Shown: positions 1-12,000, counted from the stretch's first letter. The stretch: 64,000 nt of DNA from Rheum nobile (GCA_027886185.1 WOAB01000109.1:9900501-9964500), one strand, 5' to 3'. Made by a program: numbers and translations. Notes: a model not told the origin generated them from the sequence alone.

Positions 1-355
1 CTCGTTGGAAAAATGACCGTTATACAAACGCTACGTCATAGCGTTGAAGTATAAACGGTAACTTTAAACAGTCATTTCAAACGGTCATTTTTTCATTTCA
101 AATGTAAACGCTACTACGTAGCGTTTACAATTCGTCTGGGTTCGAAAACCGGTCCATTTTAAACGCTATTCAATAGCGTTTAAAATAGACCCGGTTTAAT
201 CGAACCCATATTTTTTTTAATAAAATGTCATTAATTCTTATAAAAAAAACTAAACGCAACCTTGGTGCGTTTAAAAAAAAAAGGTTAAACGCCACCAGGT
301 TGCGTTCACAACCTGGTGCGAAATCGAAAAAATGCGGTGCAAAAAAGAACCCCAT
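1..355. repeat. Cluster of AAACGC-arm palindromes
   Basis: Five inverted motifs with AAACGC / GCGTTT arms lie in about 310 bp, at roughly 25-46, 105-127, 137-210, 262-284 and 284-308. The one centred on 172 is long: its arms extend outward through AAACCGG/CCGGTTT to a TGGGTTCGA/TCGAACCCA pair, giving a hairpin of about 74 bp. Such clusters occur near the ends of DNA transposons. The sequence is cut by the window edge, so no terminal repeat or target duplication can be shown. Confidence 0.55.
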
Positions 356-660
356 TTTCTAGTAGTTACATCTAAATTGAAAAATTACCCTTTGTTTGAT
401 AAGGCAGTGATAAATTTTTATTTTTTTTAAAGTAATTTTATAACTTTGGTTTTGTGTTTAAAAATGTGGTTTTAAACTTGTAATTTTATAAAAATATGTC
501 ATTATAAATTGTGATGATCTAATACCATTTTTTCTAAAAACTTTTTATAATTTATAATGTCATTATAAATTAATATGACAAACAAACCCTAACATAACAT
601 ACACGACAAAACGCAACATCAAAACGGCACCGTAGCCGGCCTATACACATCTATATATAT

Positions 661-701
661 TTAAAAGTTAGCATTCTAGGTCATTGTATGCTAACTTTTA
701 A
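661..701. repeat. Hairpin repeat, copy 1
   Basis: A 41-bp perfect or near-perfect stem-loop: TTAAAAGTTAGCAT pairs with ATGCTAACTTTTAA around a loop reading TCTAGGTCATTGT. An almost identical copy lies at 1013-1053 in the same orientation, and both are preceded by a CTATATATAT-like tract. The repetition suggests the edges, or two copies, of a small mobile element, but no target duplication was found. Confidence 0.55.
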
Positions 702-1012
702 AGATGAATTAATTATTTTTTTTCATTTCATGCCTTATTTATTTAGCACAAGATTTAAACAATTTCTCAAATCCAAAAAGTATTAAAGTGACAATTTCAT
801 ATATTAACAATTATATAAATAATCTATAATTGTTTATATAATATACAAAGTTTTTTATTCACAATTATATACAATTACTACATATTAATCAATTAAAAAG
901 TCCTCATTTTCATATCGTTGTATAACTCTTATATCTTCATGTTAAATTTTCAACATAGTTCAATTTGTATGTCTATTAAGCATGAAAAACAACCATCTAT
1001 ATCCATATATAT

Positions 1013-1053
1013 TTAAAAGTTAGCATTCTAGGTCATTGAATGCTAACTTTTAA
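1013..1053. repeat. Hairpin repeat, copy 2
   Basis: Second copy of the stem-loop at 661-701. It keeps the same arms and the TAGGTCATTG loop core, and differs by one base at the loop edge that lengthens the stem by a pair. The surroundings beyond the hairpin and its TA-rich lead differ between the two copies. Confidence 0.55.
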
Positions 1054-2764
1054 AGACAAAATCAAAGGCTTAAATAAGCCTAAAGGTATAGTTTGCATGT
1101 AGGGTTAGTTTATCACCCTTAGTATATAATATGTATATAATATGTTAGATTTGCCGATCGGTTTTTACTATAGTGTTTATAAAACAATATAAAATACATA
1201 AGTATAATTATATGCTCCTTTGTAATCTAAGTAATTAATTTTTCTTTGTTTATTTTAATATACCATAGCATAATTATGTGTATATATAAAAATGAGCACT
1301 ATTTGTAAGAAATTATTCCCTCCACACACTTTTTTCAGTTAAATCTTGCCTCTACGTACGGACTACTCTTTAGGTTATGACTAATTTTTTAACCTAAATC
1401 TCAATTAATGATAGTTACTACATACTGTATACGTTGTATTTTGCTCTCATTTACTCCTATTTTAATATTATCTAATTACTACACTTAACTCCCATTATTA
1501 GTACACAATGAATGGTTGGAAACAAATTATAGTCAAGATGTCTAAACGGTTATGTGTCAAAATGGCTTCACTTTCCAAGTAACATTTTCATCTATAAAAG
1601 GGCAAAAATGGTGGTATTCCGTTCATTTGCTATGGGCATCCATCATCTCATTCTTCTACATAGAAATAAGCTTTAGAAAGCCATATAGTAAAGTTTGGGA
1701 GAGAGTGGGCAACACCTTAAAAAGACATGGTCACTAAAGTAAGCATAATTATTAAGTTAAAGATGTGAATAAGGATTCCCGATTGTCGATGATGCAAGTA
1801 TATATTCACCTCACGGTAACTATCCTTGACTATATGTATTTGGATCTCTTTTGGAGTCTACAATACTTACATATATCGGTTTAAATTTATTAATATAATT
1901 GTCTTTCAAAAAGGTTATGTGAATATGTCAGAGAATTGGATAATCTAATAGCACTATTGAGGCATCGATTGTTTACATCATGCACCGGTAGCTTTCACTA
2001 GAAGGAGGACAAAGACAATTGATTTAGAACGACTGATTGTTAGTAACGAATAAAGCAAACTATTTTATGGACGATGTAAACCCTTCAACTATTAGCATAA
2101 ATTCAATTAGGTTTGTATTTTTAGTTCCTTTTTTGTACTAAGTCGTTTTAGGTAGGTGTGTTGTTATTTTGGTTAAGGATGATTTTTATTGTTTTATTTT
2201 ATACATATTCATTTTATACTCATCATGTATATATACTAAATTTGGCCTCATTTGTGTTAGTCTAGAGGAATTAATCAAGGATGGAAGCCAAAATAATAGA
2301 CATGTACTCACTCTCACATATGAAATGTACACGAAAGAAGTTATGAATTATAATTTCGCTAAGAAGAGTAAACATGTACCGATAAACAACTAATGTACTT
2401 TTATATAAAATGTAACAAGATTTAAGAATATGCAGAGTCACCAATTATTTATATTACTCCGTATTTAATAAGAATAGGAAGTAATGACTAATATATTTTA
2501 ATTAAAATGATATTATTGTCTAGGGTTATGTAAAGTCAACGTGACTAATAAAGCGATATATATTCCATACCAAATAAATAAAACGATATATTAATGAATA
2601 TTAATAACTAAAGCATAACAAAAAAGACATTATTAAAAGGTAATAAGTTTGTAAAATAAAGGCAAAAAATTAGAAATGTGGAGGGTAGTGGAGCATGTAA
2701 GAAATGAGAGTTGTTGTAGCAAGTTTCTTACAAATACTTGAGTTCAAACACAATATATAATTAG

Positions 2765-3476
2765 ATAGGCATTTATAAAATATTCCTCAAATATTTTCAA
2801 AGAAAAAAATGCATCCCTACAAAAAAACAAGGGAAATTCTTGTTGGTGCCCTTGAGTTTAGGGTTATTCCTATTGGTGTCCCACGATTAAGTTTTTTCCT
2901 GTTGGTACCCCTAAGGTTTTGATTTGTTCGCTTTGTAACCAAACTTCTTTATATTCGTATCATTTCGGTTCGAATTGATCAAATAGAAGCTCATCGCTAT
3001 GTTTATTGACCTCAACTTAGTAGGATTCGACTCCTAAAACACTCATATCCATACTCGAACCATTCTGAATTGAATTCTTAAGGTCGAAATGGGTTGTTGC
3101 TTCAGAATTCAAATCGACATGGTTCGGACATGGATTTGGGTATTTTAGGAGTCAAATCTTACTAATTTGAGGGCGAGGAACACAATGGTAAACTTGGATT
3201 TAATCAATTTGAACTAGAATGGTACAAACATGAAAAAGTTTGGTTACGAAGCAAACAAACCCAAACCTTAGGGGCACCAACAGAAAAAAAACTTAATCGT
3301 GGGACACCAACAGGAATAACCCTAAATACAGGGGCACCAACAGGAATTTCCCAAAAAACAACTACCAATTTAATTCAAAATTTTAAATAGGCATTTCCAA
3401 AATATTCCCCAAATATTTTCAAAGAAAAAAACGCATCCCTACAAAAAACAACTACCATCTTAATTCAAAATTTAAA
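2765..3476 (+). repeat. Tandem AT-rich duplication that served as MITE target
   Basis: A unit reading AGGCATTT..AAATATTCC..CATCCCTAC followed by an ACAACTACC stretch occurs twice, starting near 2765 and again near 3390. The first copy is split by the MITE at 2831-3352; the second is uninterrupted. Together they show the site before and after insertion. Confidence 0.7.
2831..3352. mobile_element. Fully palindromic Mutator-like MITE
   Basis: The element begins GGGAAATTC and ends GAATTTCCC. It is flanked by an exact 9-bp direct repeat, AAAAAACAA, at 2822-2830 and 3353-3361. The inverted repeat is not confined to the ends: about 155 bp from each side pair closely, and the interior also pairs (for example GGATTCGACTCCTAAAA with TTTTAGGAGTCAAATC), so most of the 522 bp can fold into one hairpin centred near 3091. 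A 9-bp duplication is typical of Mutator-like elements. No coding capacity is present, so it is non-autonomous. A related empty site lies immediately downstream. Confidence 0.85.
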
Positions 3477-3839
3477 TTGAACTTTTGACCAAAATAAATA
3501 AATAAAATTGTACTTTGTACAATCATAGCATTTTATACCTAAAATACTTAGATATTACATTTTTTGTCAAGAATTAGATATTACATTTAAATACATATCA
3601 AACAATATATCGTCTAAGATAAAACATGAAATAACAATCCATATATTAGAAACTCAAATTTAAACAGTGACACTACATGTACACAAAAGGCCCGTGTTCG
3701 ATTTCTAATATGTATATATACATACATCCAAATTGAAATTCAGTACATACATAAACTAAGTACCAAACATGCACGTACAATATTACAGCAAACGGACACA
3801 GGTACGTATGTGTATATATATATGTAGGACGTACATGAA
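3362..3839. other. AT-rich sequence 3' of the LEA remnant
   Basis: Non-coding AT-rich DNA containing the second unit of the tandem duplication and then the downstream flank (presumed 3' UTR and terminator region) of the minus-strand LEA gene, whose stop codon is at 3840-3842. No polyadenylation signal can be assigned confidently. Confidence 0.5.
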
Positions 3840-3959
3840 TCAGGCGTTGGTTCGGAACTTGGACTCGTCGATTTCGACGCCTTCGTCGTCAACACGCTCC
3901 TCTCCAGACATGCCGGAGTTGTTGAGACCTCCCTTGCGCCCCATCTCCTGGTATCCTCC
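3840..3959 (-). other. LEA_5 exon 2, 3' part
   Basis: Minus-strand piece encoding the C-terminal half of the Em-like protein: GYQEMGRKGG, an acidic SGEERVDDEGVEIDE stretch, SKFRTNA and TGA at 3842-3840. The junction with the retrotransposon is at 3964/3965, after the target duplication copy at 3960-3964. Confidence 0.88.
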
Positions 3960-3964
3960 CGTTC

Positions 3965-5490
3965 TGATGTGACCCTGCCTCCCATGACGGCCCAAGACGA
4001 GGAAGAAGCCATGAGCCTACGCTCAGAGGGCCTAGTGACAAGGTATAGGTCCAAAGCCATCTCTGTCACCGTCGCATCACTTGTCGCACGCGTCGTCGCT
4101 GGCCAAGGAAGCCCAGACGAAAACCCAAGACTCGTCGTCCTCTCCACCATCGGCAATGAAACAACGTGTTCTTCAGAGACAACATCGCGTGCACCCACTC
4201 GCGAGGCCATCGACCCTTAGTCGCTGTTCCTCGCGGTGTTTGTACTCATTCAACGCGTCGTTTTCATAGTTTCGAGACATTTTCTATATTTGGTATTTCC
4301 CGCTTTGTTTTAGATAGTTTCCTTTTATAGTCTTTCTATCTTTTAGGGTTTGTGCCTTTTGCATGCTTGCATGGGCTAGCCCTTAGGCTCGTTTCGGCCC
4401 AAGCCCATTAGGTCTTGGCCGAGATACATTGGCTATTTAAAGCCTCCCTTGTTATTGTTATTTCTTACGTTCAATTTAATTCAAGGTTTCAAGTCGAGTG
4501 TTTATCCTCCTTCCCTTGATCGGATGTCAAATCCCTCTATCTTCGCATCCCCATTCCCTCCGCCGCCGATGCTACGGCAACCGCTTGATCTTTCAAGCCA
4601 AGTCTTCCTTCGCATCTCCCTTCCTCTGCAGTCGACGCTACGACACCCAAAGACTTGTCTTTTCAAGTCATCTATCCCTCATCACATCGCTTCCGCCACC
4701 GCTATCTATTCATCCCATTCATCACTTCCACCGTTTCCATCACAACAACCATCGTGATCTCCCGCTCGCGAACTATCTGTAATGCCCACACCACATTGGG
4801 CCGGCCCATCACAGGGCTACAGCCCATACACCCCAACCCATCCTTGGTAGCTCCTCCTAATTAATTAGGAAGCTATTTCCAAGAGGTTGTTCGTGAGGCT
4901 TGAACTCGAGACCTCCCGCTTTAACAAGAAATCCAACGCCCTCTTGTTACCAATTGTGTTGCAAGCCCTGTGATGGGCCGGCCCAATGTGGTGTGGGTAT
5001 TACAAAAAAGTACACTTTGACTGAGAGGGGATCCGACCTTATCGGGCCAGCCATTTCTCTATCCATGGGCCGCAGCCCATGTACCCCAACCAAATCCCCA
5101 TGGCTGGGAGGTTGTTCGCAAGGCTCGAACTTGAGACCTCACGCTTTAACAAGCGGCCTAACGCCCACTTGTTACCAATTGTGCTGCATCACAATTGGTA
5201 ACAAGAGGGCGTTGGATTTCTTGTTAAAGCGGGAGGTCTCGAGTTCGAGCCTCACGAACAACCTCTTGGAAATAGCTTCCTAATTAATTAGGAGGAGCTA
5301 CCAAGGATGGGTTGGGGTGTATGGGTTGCAGCCCTGTGATGGGTCGGCCCAATGTGGTGTGGGTATTACACCATCACCAACACCACATTCCACGGTAGAT
5401 TTTCCAGTGCCGAGTGACTTCTCAACCAAGACTAGATCCAAAGGTGTCACCTTGACAATTCGACTTGTCATCGGAGGCAAGAACACATCA
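3965..5490 (+). repeat. 5' LTR of CRM-like element (with nested insertion)
   Basis: 1526 bp against 928 bp for the 3' LTR. The 598-bp difference equals the nested 593-bp insertion at 4778-5370 plus its 5-bp duplication. A TATA-like CTATTTAAA is at 4433-4441. The first 240 bp encode the C-terminal tail of Pol, as the 3' LTR does. Confidence 0.88.
4778..5370. mobile_element. Composite inverted element with tRNA-like modules
   Basis: Inserted in the 5' LTR and absent from the 3' LTR. Ends are TGTAAT..ATTACA, flanked by CTATC (4773-4777) and CCATC (5371-5375), a 5-bp duplication with one mismatch. About 190 bp at each end are inverted copies of one another. The first 227 bp (4778-5004) also have inverted ends of about 40 bp. 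Three modules contain a Pol III B-box-like core (GAGTTCGAGCCTC at 5241-5253 and inverted forms near 4895 and 5123) followed by a GCTACCAAGGATGGGTT block. The same block occurs in SINE-like insertions at 33211-33450 and 61780-62020. No protein is encoded. Confidence 0.65.
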
Positions 5491-5492
5491 AC

Positions 5493-5504
5493 TGGCATCA
5501 GAGC
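5493..5504 (+). other. Primer binding site (initiator Met tRNA type)
   Basis: TGGCATCAGAGC lies 2 bp after the 5' LTR. It matches the usual plant Ty3 primer site TGGTATCAGAGC except for one base. Confidence 0.8.
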
Positions 5505-6333
5505 CCAGCAGTCTTGTAAGTCACGAACTCAAGTTTGCATTTTGTTCACATTTTTTTCTTGACCCCCATCGTTTGCTTTCGTAAGATATCGCGAGAAAAG
5601 AAGAGAAAAACAAAAAATTTCCATCTTTGCAACACCTTCGGTTTCTACAAGATTCTATCTTGGCCGAATTTTTTTTCTTATTCCCTAAGTTTTGGTGTGT
5701 TAGGTAATTTGTTATCTTGCATTCTAGAATATTTTGTTTCCTTATTTCACGCATGGATAGAGTTTCCTTGTCTGCTAGAGTTTACTTTTTAGTTAAGTTA
5801 ACCGAATTTCCTTATAAGATATAATATCAAATAATATCTTCTCTCTCCTATCTCTAACATCACACTTGTGATATTCTTGTTACTTAGATCGATTTTATTT
5901 TTGTTTCCTTTTGTAAATCCGAAAAGATCAAAAGATAAGATCTCGGGTATAAAAAAAATATCGAAAAGATATTCAAAAAAAAAACTTTCCAAAGTTAGGG
6001 AAAGCCAAAATAAGGCAACCCTAACCCTCTCTCGGTCTAAGCTCATCTTCTCAACCTCTCCACCGTCTAGGTCAAGCTTCCTAGAAGGTACTTTCTTGCT
6101 TATTAGGTTGCTTTGTTTACGTTTGTTTTAGGGTTTCAATTTGTTCTTGTTTGTTTGATTGCAACTTGCTTGATACATCATCTCTTGTCAAGCCAAGCCG
6201 CCCTCACGGCAAGCCCAAATTAGCCCTACCTACGTGAACTTTGTGACTTGACTAGTGATTTGCTTGGTTGTTGTTCTTTGTTGTCTTTTGGTTCGTTTTT
6301 ACTCCCATGTCTGGCCGTCTTGTTATAGGTACC
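5505..6333 (+). other. Untranslated leader of CRM-like element
   Basis: About 830 bp between primer site and gag with no recognisable coding sequence, rich in T tracts. The first plausible gag ATG is at 6334. Confidence 0.6.
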
Positions 6334-9000
6334 ATGCCGATTGGACACAGTGAAGATGAACGCGACGTTGACAACACCAACCCCCAACAACCGCCGTTGG
6401 TGCAACAAGACCAACCACCTCTCGACCCCCCATAACACGAACCACTCCTTGAGTTGTCCGAGGAGCAACGATTGATTCAAGCTCTTCGACAAGAGAATGC
6501 AGCCTTAAGAGCACAACAACGCGTGGCACCCATCGTGCCAACTCCAACTCCTTTGAGTGCCATGGACGCGCCGGCTCAACCTGGAGCCACTGACGCGGGT
6601 CCATCAAAGACAAGAGTCGACAAAGGCAAAGGAATCATGTCTTCGACATCTCATCATCAACCACAACTCAATCGTATGCAGAGTGCCATCGAGAGTCGCC
6701 AAGGCTTCGTTTCCCAAGCGGACCGCTACGTGCCCAGAGCCACAACCGTTGGCTTCGACAACGGCTCCGACTACGACCACGACACTAGGGACACTCAAGG
6801 TGAGTATTCTGAACCATACAACTTTGATGATCGCTATGCCTCTAGGAGAACCCAGAGACGCGTACCGGGCTCAGCGCCACGCGAAGGCCGCCCTCGACGA
6901 ACCGAGCAAGACGAATCGACGCCAAGGAGACCCAGTCGCCGACCAAGTGGGCATACGCGACGTGATGAGACCAACTTGAGGACCCCAACTACCCAGCCAC
7001 GGATCCATGATGTCCGCGATCACCTTCGACACCAGAGTGTTCGAACACCGTGTTACGAATCTGATGGCTACGCGTCGATCACACCAAATGTCCACGACGA
7101 CTTCGACGAGTATGACGATGAAGAGATCGAGGACTCAGGTATGGTCAATCCTAATTTATTTCACCCCCCTCTTGGAGATCCACTTGAATTGCAGGATCGC
7201 CCTTCGGATTGGATACCTCCACCGCGTCTCCAGCCCCAAGGAGAATGCGTTCGTGACATTGGCGGCAAGCGCCGCGATGTTATGCCAAGAGACATTCGAC
7301 GCGACAACTACGATGCCCAGCCGTGAAGACGTCAACGTGATGACGCCTACGTGCCCGGGGATGAGTATGTCCGCGAAGATCGCCAGGAACGCGATAGACG
7401 TCAGGTTGGACGCGATAGACCACATGGAGTGCATGCCTTTGAGAACCCTCTCTACGACGCCGCACCAAACAACGCGTTCAACCAAGCACCTGCCCAGACT
7501 CGATTCCAACGACACCAAGTCAAGGTAAAAATCGAGCATTTTTATGGTGAATACAACCCCTCTGTTTTTCTTGAATGGGTGCAGGCTACGGAGTACACAC
7601 TTCGATATTGTCGAGTGCCCCCTGAGGAGCATGTCGACGCCGCGACACTTAATTTCCAAGGAGCCGCGCAAGTGTGGTGGCATCGCTTCGAGGATGACTG
7701 CGTCCGACGCCATAGGACAAGGGTCACCGAGTGGAATCAGTTGGTGTACGTGATGACCAAGAAATATGTGCCTCTAGACTATAGGAATCAAATGCGAATG
7801 GAGATAGCCATGGCTCGCCAAGGGTCGATGTCTCCACTCGAGTTCTTTTCCAAGCTTGAAGACATGTATTACAAAGATAACATCTCTGTTGCACCATCGA
7901 CTTTGAGGATGAAATTCTTGAGTGGCTTGAACACCAACATCCGTGATCAACTCGAGATTTTGCCAATCAAAGACTTGAACACCCTCACTCACATGGCGAT
8001 GCAAATTCATGCACAACTCACTCATCAAAAGTCCTACACTTGGCAAAGTGGCCAAACAAGGTATGCTTCTAACCCTAGAGGTTTATCTTCTACTAGCCCT
8101 CGCCCTAGTGCCTCTCCCACAGTCGCATCTATCCAAGAAACCAAGGCGAAGCCTTCGACGCCGAGCACCGTGCCATGCCAGACCGCGCCCAGACAACCCC
8201 TAGTGGGCACAGATCACGCGCGCGACCTCGAATGCTACAAGTGTGGTGGACGAGGCCACTACAAGAAAGATTGCCCCAATGCTCGCAAGGTGTTGTTCTC
8301 CGCCGCCGCCGTCGGCTACGAGTCCTGTGATGACGAGGAGGCCACACTTGACGCGATCGATGAAGGCAATGCAGAAGAGGACGAAGACGCTTATGACTGC
8401 GAACTCGCTTCTCTACACGCGGGCACACCATTGAGCTTGGTGACGCGTCATCTCCTCATAGTCAAGGAAGCAAGCCTACGCGACCAAAGGGAGAATTTGT
8501 TCCACACAAGAGCTCTCGTCCAGACGGCTTCCTTGAGTGTCATTGTTGATGGAGGATCATGTGCTAACATTGTCAATGAGAAGGTCGTGACACACTTCAA
8601 GTTGCCCACGATGCCTCATCCCCAGCCTTATGCCCTCCAATGGATATCATCTAGTCCAGGTAACACAATATCTCGCCAATGCTTAATTTCATTTTCCATA
8701 GGACAATACTGTGATTCAGTTTTATGTGATGTCATTGCAATGGACACCATCCATATTTTGCTTGGGCGCCTATGGCAATTTGACAGACGCGTGCTCCACG
8801 ATGGCTATTTGTACACTTATGTGTTCAATTACCACGGGAAGCGCGTCACCTTGCATCCAATGTCTCCCCATGAGATCTTGCAGGACCAGGTTGAACGCGA
8901 TCGCCAGAAAGCCATAGAGACCGCGTCTACTAGGTCAAAAGAGTGTCCAGAGGCCAAACTCCTCCAAAGCTGGCAAAATGTCGTCTCCACTAGGCACTGA
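6334..9000 (+). pseudogene. gag-protease of CRM-like element (stops)
   Basis: One frame encodes the capsid polyprotein and protease. It starts at ATG 6334, is interrupted by TAA near 6433 and TGA at 7324-7326 (after AQP, probably from CGA), and runs to TGA 8998-9000. The N-terminal third is charged and low-complexity with many Arg/Asp. The retrotransposon Gag core is near 7540-7990, with FYGEYNPSVFLEWV and AAQVWWHRFEDD. One CCHC zinc knuckle, CYKCGGRGHYKKDC, is at about 8232-8273. The aspartic protease active site reads VDGGSCANIV near 8547-8576, with DGG in place of the common DSG/DTG. Near 8978-9000 the coding frame shifts relative to pol, so the polyprotein cannot be made whole. Confidence 0.85.
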
Positions 9001-12000
9001 TAAGAAGACGCACAACGCCATAGCTAGGACACTAAGTGCCCCACAGAATTCGAGTAGCGCCTCGCCATCGACAAAGTTTACCGCGCCGTTGCCGAAGACG
9101 TCTCCTTTGCAAGGAAAGTGTGAGCAACGCGTGCTTTTGGCCAGGCCCAGTGACCTCACTGCGTGTTTGACTGGCAAATCACCATGTTTTTTGCTGGTGC
9201 TAACTCCATGTATTCCTGCTTCGTCGAATGTCGCGTCCTTTCCGCCAGAGATCGCGACCTTGCTCGCCGCGTTCGACGACGTCTTCCCGAAAAAGTTGCC
9301 ACAAGGTTTACCTCCACTGAAAGGCATTGAGAACCAGATTGACCTTGTACCAGGTGCTTTCTTGCCCAATCGCGCTGCATATAGAGCTGGCTCAGAAGAG
9401 ACCAAAGAGCTACAGCGCCAAGTGCAAGAGTTGTTAGATCGCGGACACGTAAGGGAATCTCTCTCCCCTTGTGCTGTACATGTGATCCTTGTGCCCAAGA
9501 AAGATGGCACATGAAGAATGTGTGTTGACTGTCGCGCGATAAACTAGATCACCGTCAAGTATCGGCATCTTATTCCACGCCTTGACGATATGCTTGATGA
9601 ACTTCATAGCGCCACACTTTTCTCCAAGATAGATTTGAAGAGTGGTTATCACCAGATCAGGATGAAAGAAGGTGATGAGTGAAAGACCGCGTTCAAAACA
9701 AAGTACGGGCTCTACGAGTGGCTTGTCATGCCATTTGGGCTCACAAACGCGCCCAGCACCTTCATGCGCGTGATGAACCACGTCTTGAGAACATTCCTTG
9801 GCAAGTGTGTCGTCGTTTATTTCGATGACATCCTTGTGTATTCACGGAGTCTGGTAGAGCATGTCGATCACCTTCGACTTGTGCTCGAATGCCTTTGACG
9901 CGAGAGCCTGTTTGCCAATCTGGCCAAGTGCAGTTTTTGCTCCGCGTGCACAAATTTTCTGGGCTACGTCGTGAGTAGTGATGGTCTACGCGTCGACGAG
10001 GCAAAGATCGCGGCCATCAAAGAGTGGCCAACTCTGACGACGCCGACATAGGTGCGAAGCTTTCTAGGCCTCGCAGGATTTTATAGGCGCTTTGTTCGAG
10101 ACTTCTCTTCCATTGCCGCGCCATTACATGAGTTGACGAAGAAGGGAAGCATATTTGTCTGGCTTGAGTCCCACGAAGAGGCCTTCTCGGCCTTGAAGCG
10201 GGCCTTGTGCAATGCGCCATTACTCCAGCTCCCCGACTTCGCAAAGACATTCGAGGTGGAGTGCGATGCCTCAGACACAGGCATTGGTGGTGTGCTACAC
10301 CAAGAGAAAAGGCCCATTGCATATTTCAGTGAGAAGCTCACTGGGGCCACACTCAATTACCCCACCTACGACAAAGAGTTATATGCCTTAGTATGCGTGC
10401 TGAAGACATGGCAACATTACCTTTGGCCGCGTGAATTTGTCATCCACAGCGACCATGCAGCCTTGAGCTATTTGAAGAGCCAAGCCCACCTCAATCGACG
10501 ACATGCGCGTTGGGTGGAATTTCTTGAGACATTTCCTTATGTCGTGATCCACAAGAAAGGAAAGGAGAACATTGTCACAGACGCGTTATCTAGAAGGTAT
10601 GTTCTCTTGACTCATGTGCAAACTAAAGTTTTGGGTTTTGCTTTGATTAAAGAATTGTATGCTAGTGATCCTTTCTTTGCACCTATTTTCGAGCATTGCC
10701 TGAGATCGCGTGAGTTGGAGTCCTATTTCCTTTCTGAGGGTTATTTATACAAAGCTAGTCGCCTTTGCATCCCTAGGTCTTCCATAGTTCCTAGGCTCCT
10801 TTTGATTCAGGAAGCACACGAAAGTCGTGGACAGTTTGGGATTAGTAAGACATTGGCCGCGTTAAGAGAACATTTCTTTTGGCCTAAGATGACCCACCAA
10901 GTGACTAGGTTTTGTAGAAGTTATGTGACATGCCAAAGAGCCAAAGATAGGTCAAGCCCACACGGCCTCTACACCCCATTGCCCATTCCTAGTGCCCTCT
11001 GGGAAGATTTATCTATGGATTTCATCACGGGTTTGCCCCTCTCTAGACGAGGTAAAGACTCTATTTTTGTGGTCGTAGATAGATTTTCTAGGATGGCACA
11101 TTTTATTGCTTGTAAGACAACCCATAGTGCTAGTGAGATTGCCGATCTATTCTTTGAGCATGTGGTGCGTCTTCATGGAGTCCCGCGTACTATAGTGAGT
11201 GATAGGGATTCTAAGTTCGTTGGTCATTTTTGGAGAACTCTTTGGGGTAAGCTAGGCACCAAACTCTTATTCTCTACTAGCTACCACCCCCAGACCGATG
11301 GCCAAACGGAGGTCACGAATAAAACCCTAGGAGCCCTCCTTCGCGCGATTCTTAAAGCCAACCCTAGGCATTGGGAGGACTTACTATCACTTGTCGAGTT
11401 TTGTTACAATAGATGCTGGCACACGGAGACCAAGTTGACACCGTTCGAAGTGGTGTATGGCATGAACCCCTTGACACCACTAGATCTGTCGCTGCGACCA
11501 CTACGTGACCCAGTGCATGTCTTCGCCGCCAACCGCGCCGAGCAAGAACAGGAGCTTCATCGACGTACCAAGGAGCAGCTGGAGAGGAGGGCTGCGCAGT
11601 ATGCCTCGTAGAAGAATTCTGGCCGCCGCCGCATCGTCTTTTCCCCCAGAGACCTTGTCTGGGTGCATATGTGAAAGGAGAGATTCCCCGCGCGGCGCAA
11701 GCACAAATTGGCACCACGTGGAGATGGACCCTTCCGCGTGATCAAGGCCTTAGGGGAAAATGCCTATCAACTCGAGCTCCCACCAGATTTTGGAGTCCAC
11801 GCATCCTTCAACGTCGCGGACTTGACACCATATGTTGAGCCTGAGTTTGATGATGGTGAAGCAGGGACGCTTCCCAGCCAAGTGGAGGAGGGTGATGTGA
11901 CCCTGCCTCCCATGATGGCCCAAGACGAGGAAGAAGCCATGAGCCTACACTCAGAGGGCCCAATGACAAGATCTAGGTCCAAAGCCATCTCTGCCGCCGT

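Larger units (their letters stand above)
356..2760. other. AT-rich intergenic DNA without recognisable gene
   Basis: The stretch is AT-rich on both strands. The open frames in it are short (60-75 codons, for example 1552-1737 and 2169-2393) and show no domain or compositional sign of coding. Apart from the two hairpin repeats listed separately, I see nothing I can name. Confidence 0.6.

Noticed and set aside
661..1053. Helitron ends
   Set aside because: There is no convincing TC start paired with a hairpin plus CTRR end and no flanking A/T insertion; both hairpins have the same orientation.
2831..3352. A conserved miRNA gene
   Set aside because: The hairpin is far too long and uniform, and it has MITE ends with a 9-bp duplication; small RNA production is possible but unproven.
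3740..4210. A 156-codon minus-strand ORF across the LEA/retrotransposon junction
   Set aside because: It joins antisense LTR sequence to an out-of-frame part of LEA exon 2; the real coding piece is 3840-3959 in another frame.
5190..5260. tRNA gene, because of the GTTCGAGCC B-box-like core
   Set aside because: No complete cloverleaf, acceptor stem or anticodon arm can be formed; the motif lies in repeated modules of a mobile element.
6557..6979. Alternative-frame ORFs overlapping gag and pol of the CRM-like element
   Set aside because: They are shadows of the gag/pol frames, with no domain and with biased composition explained by the real frame.
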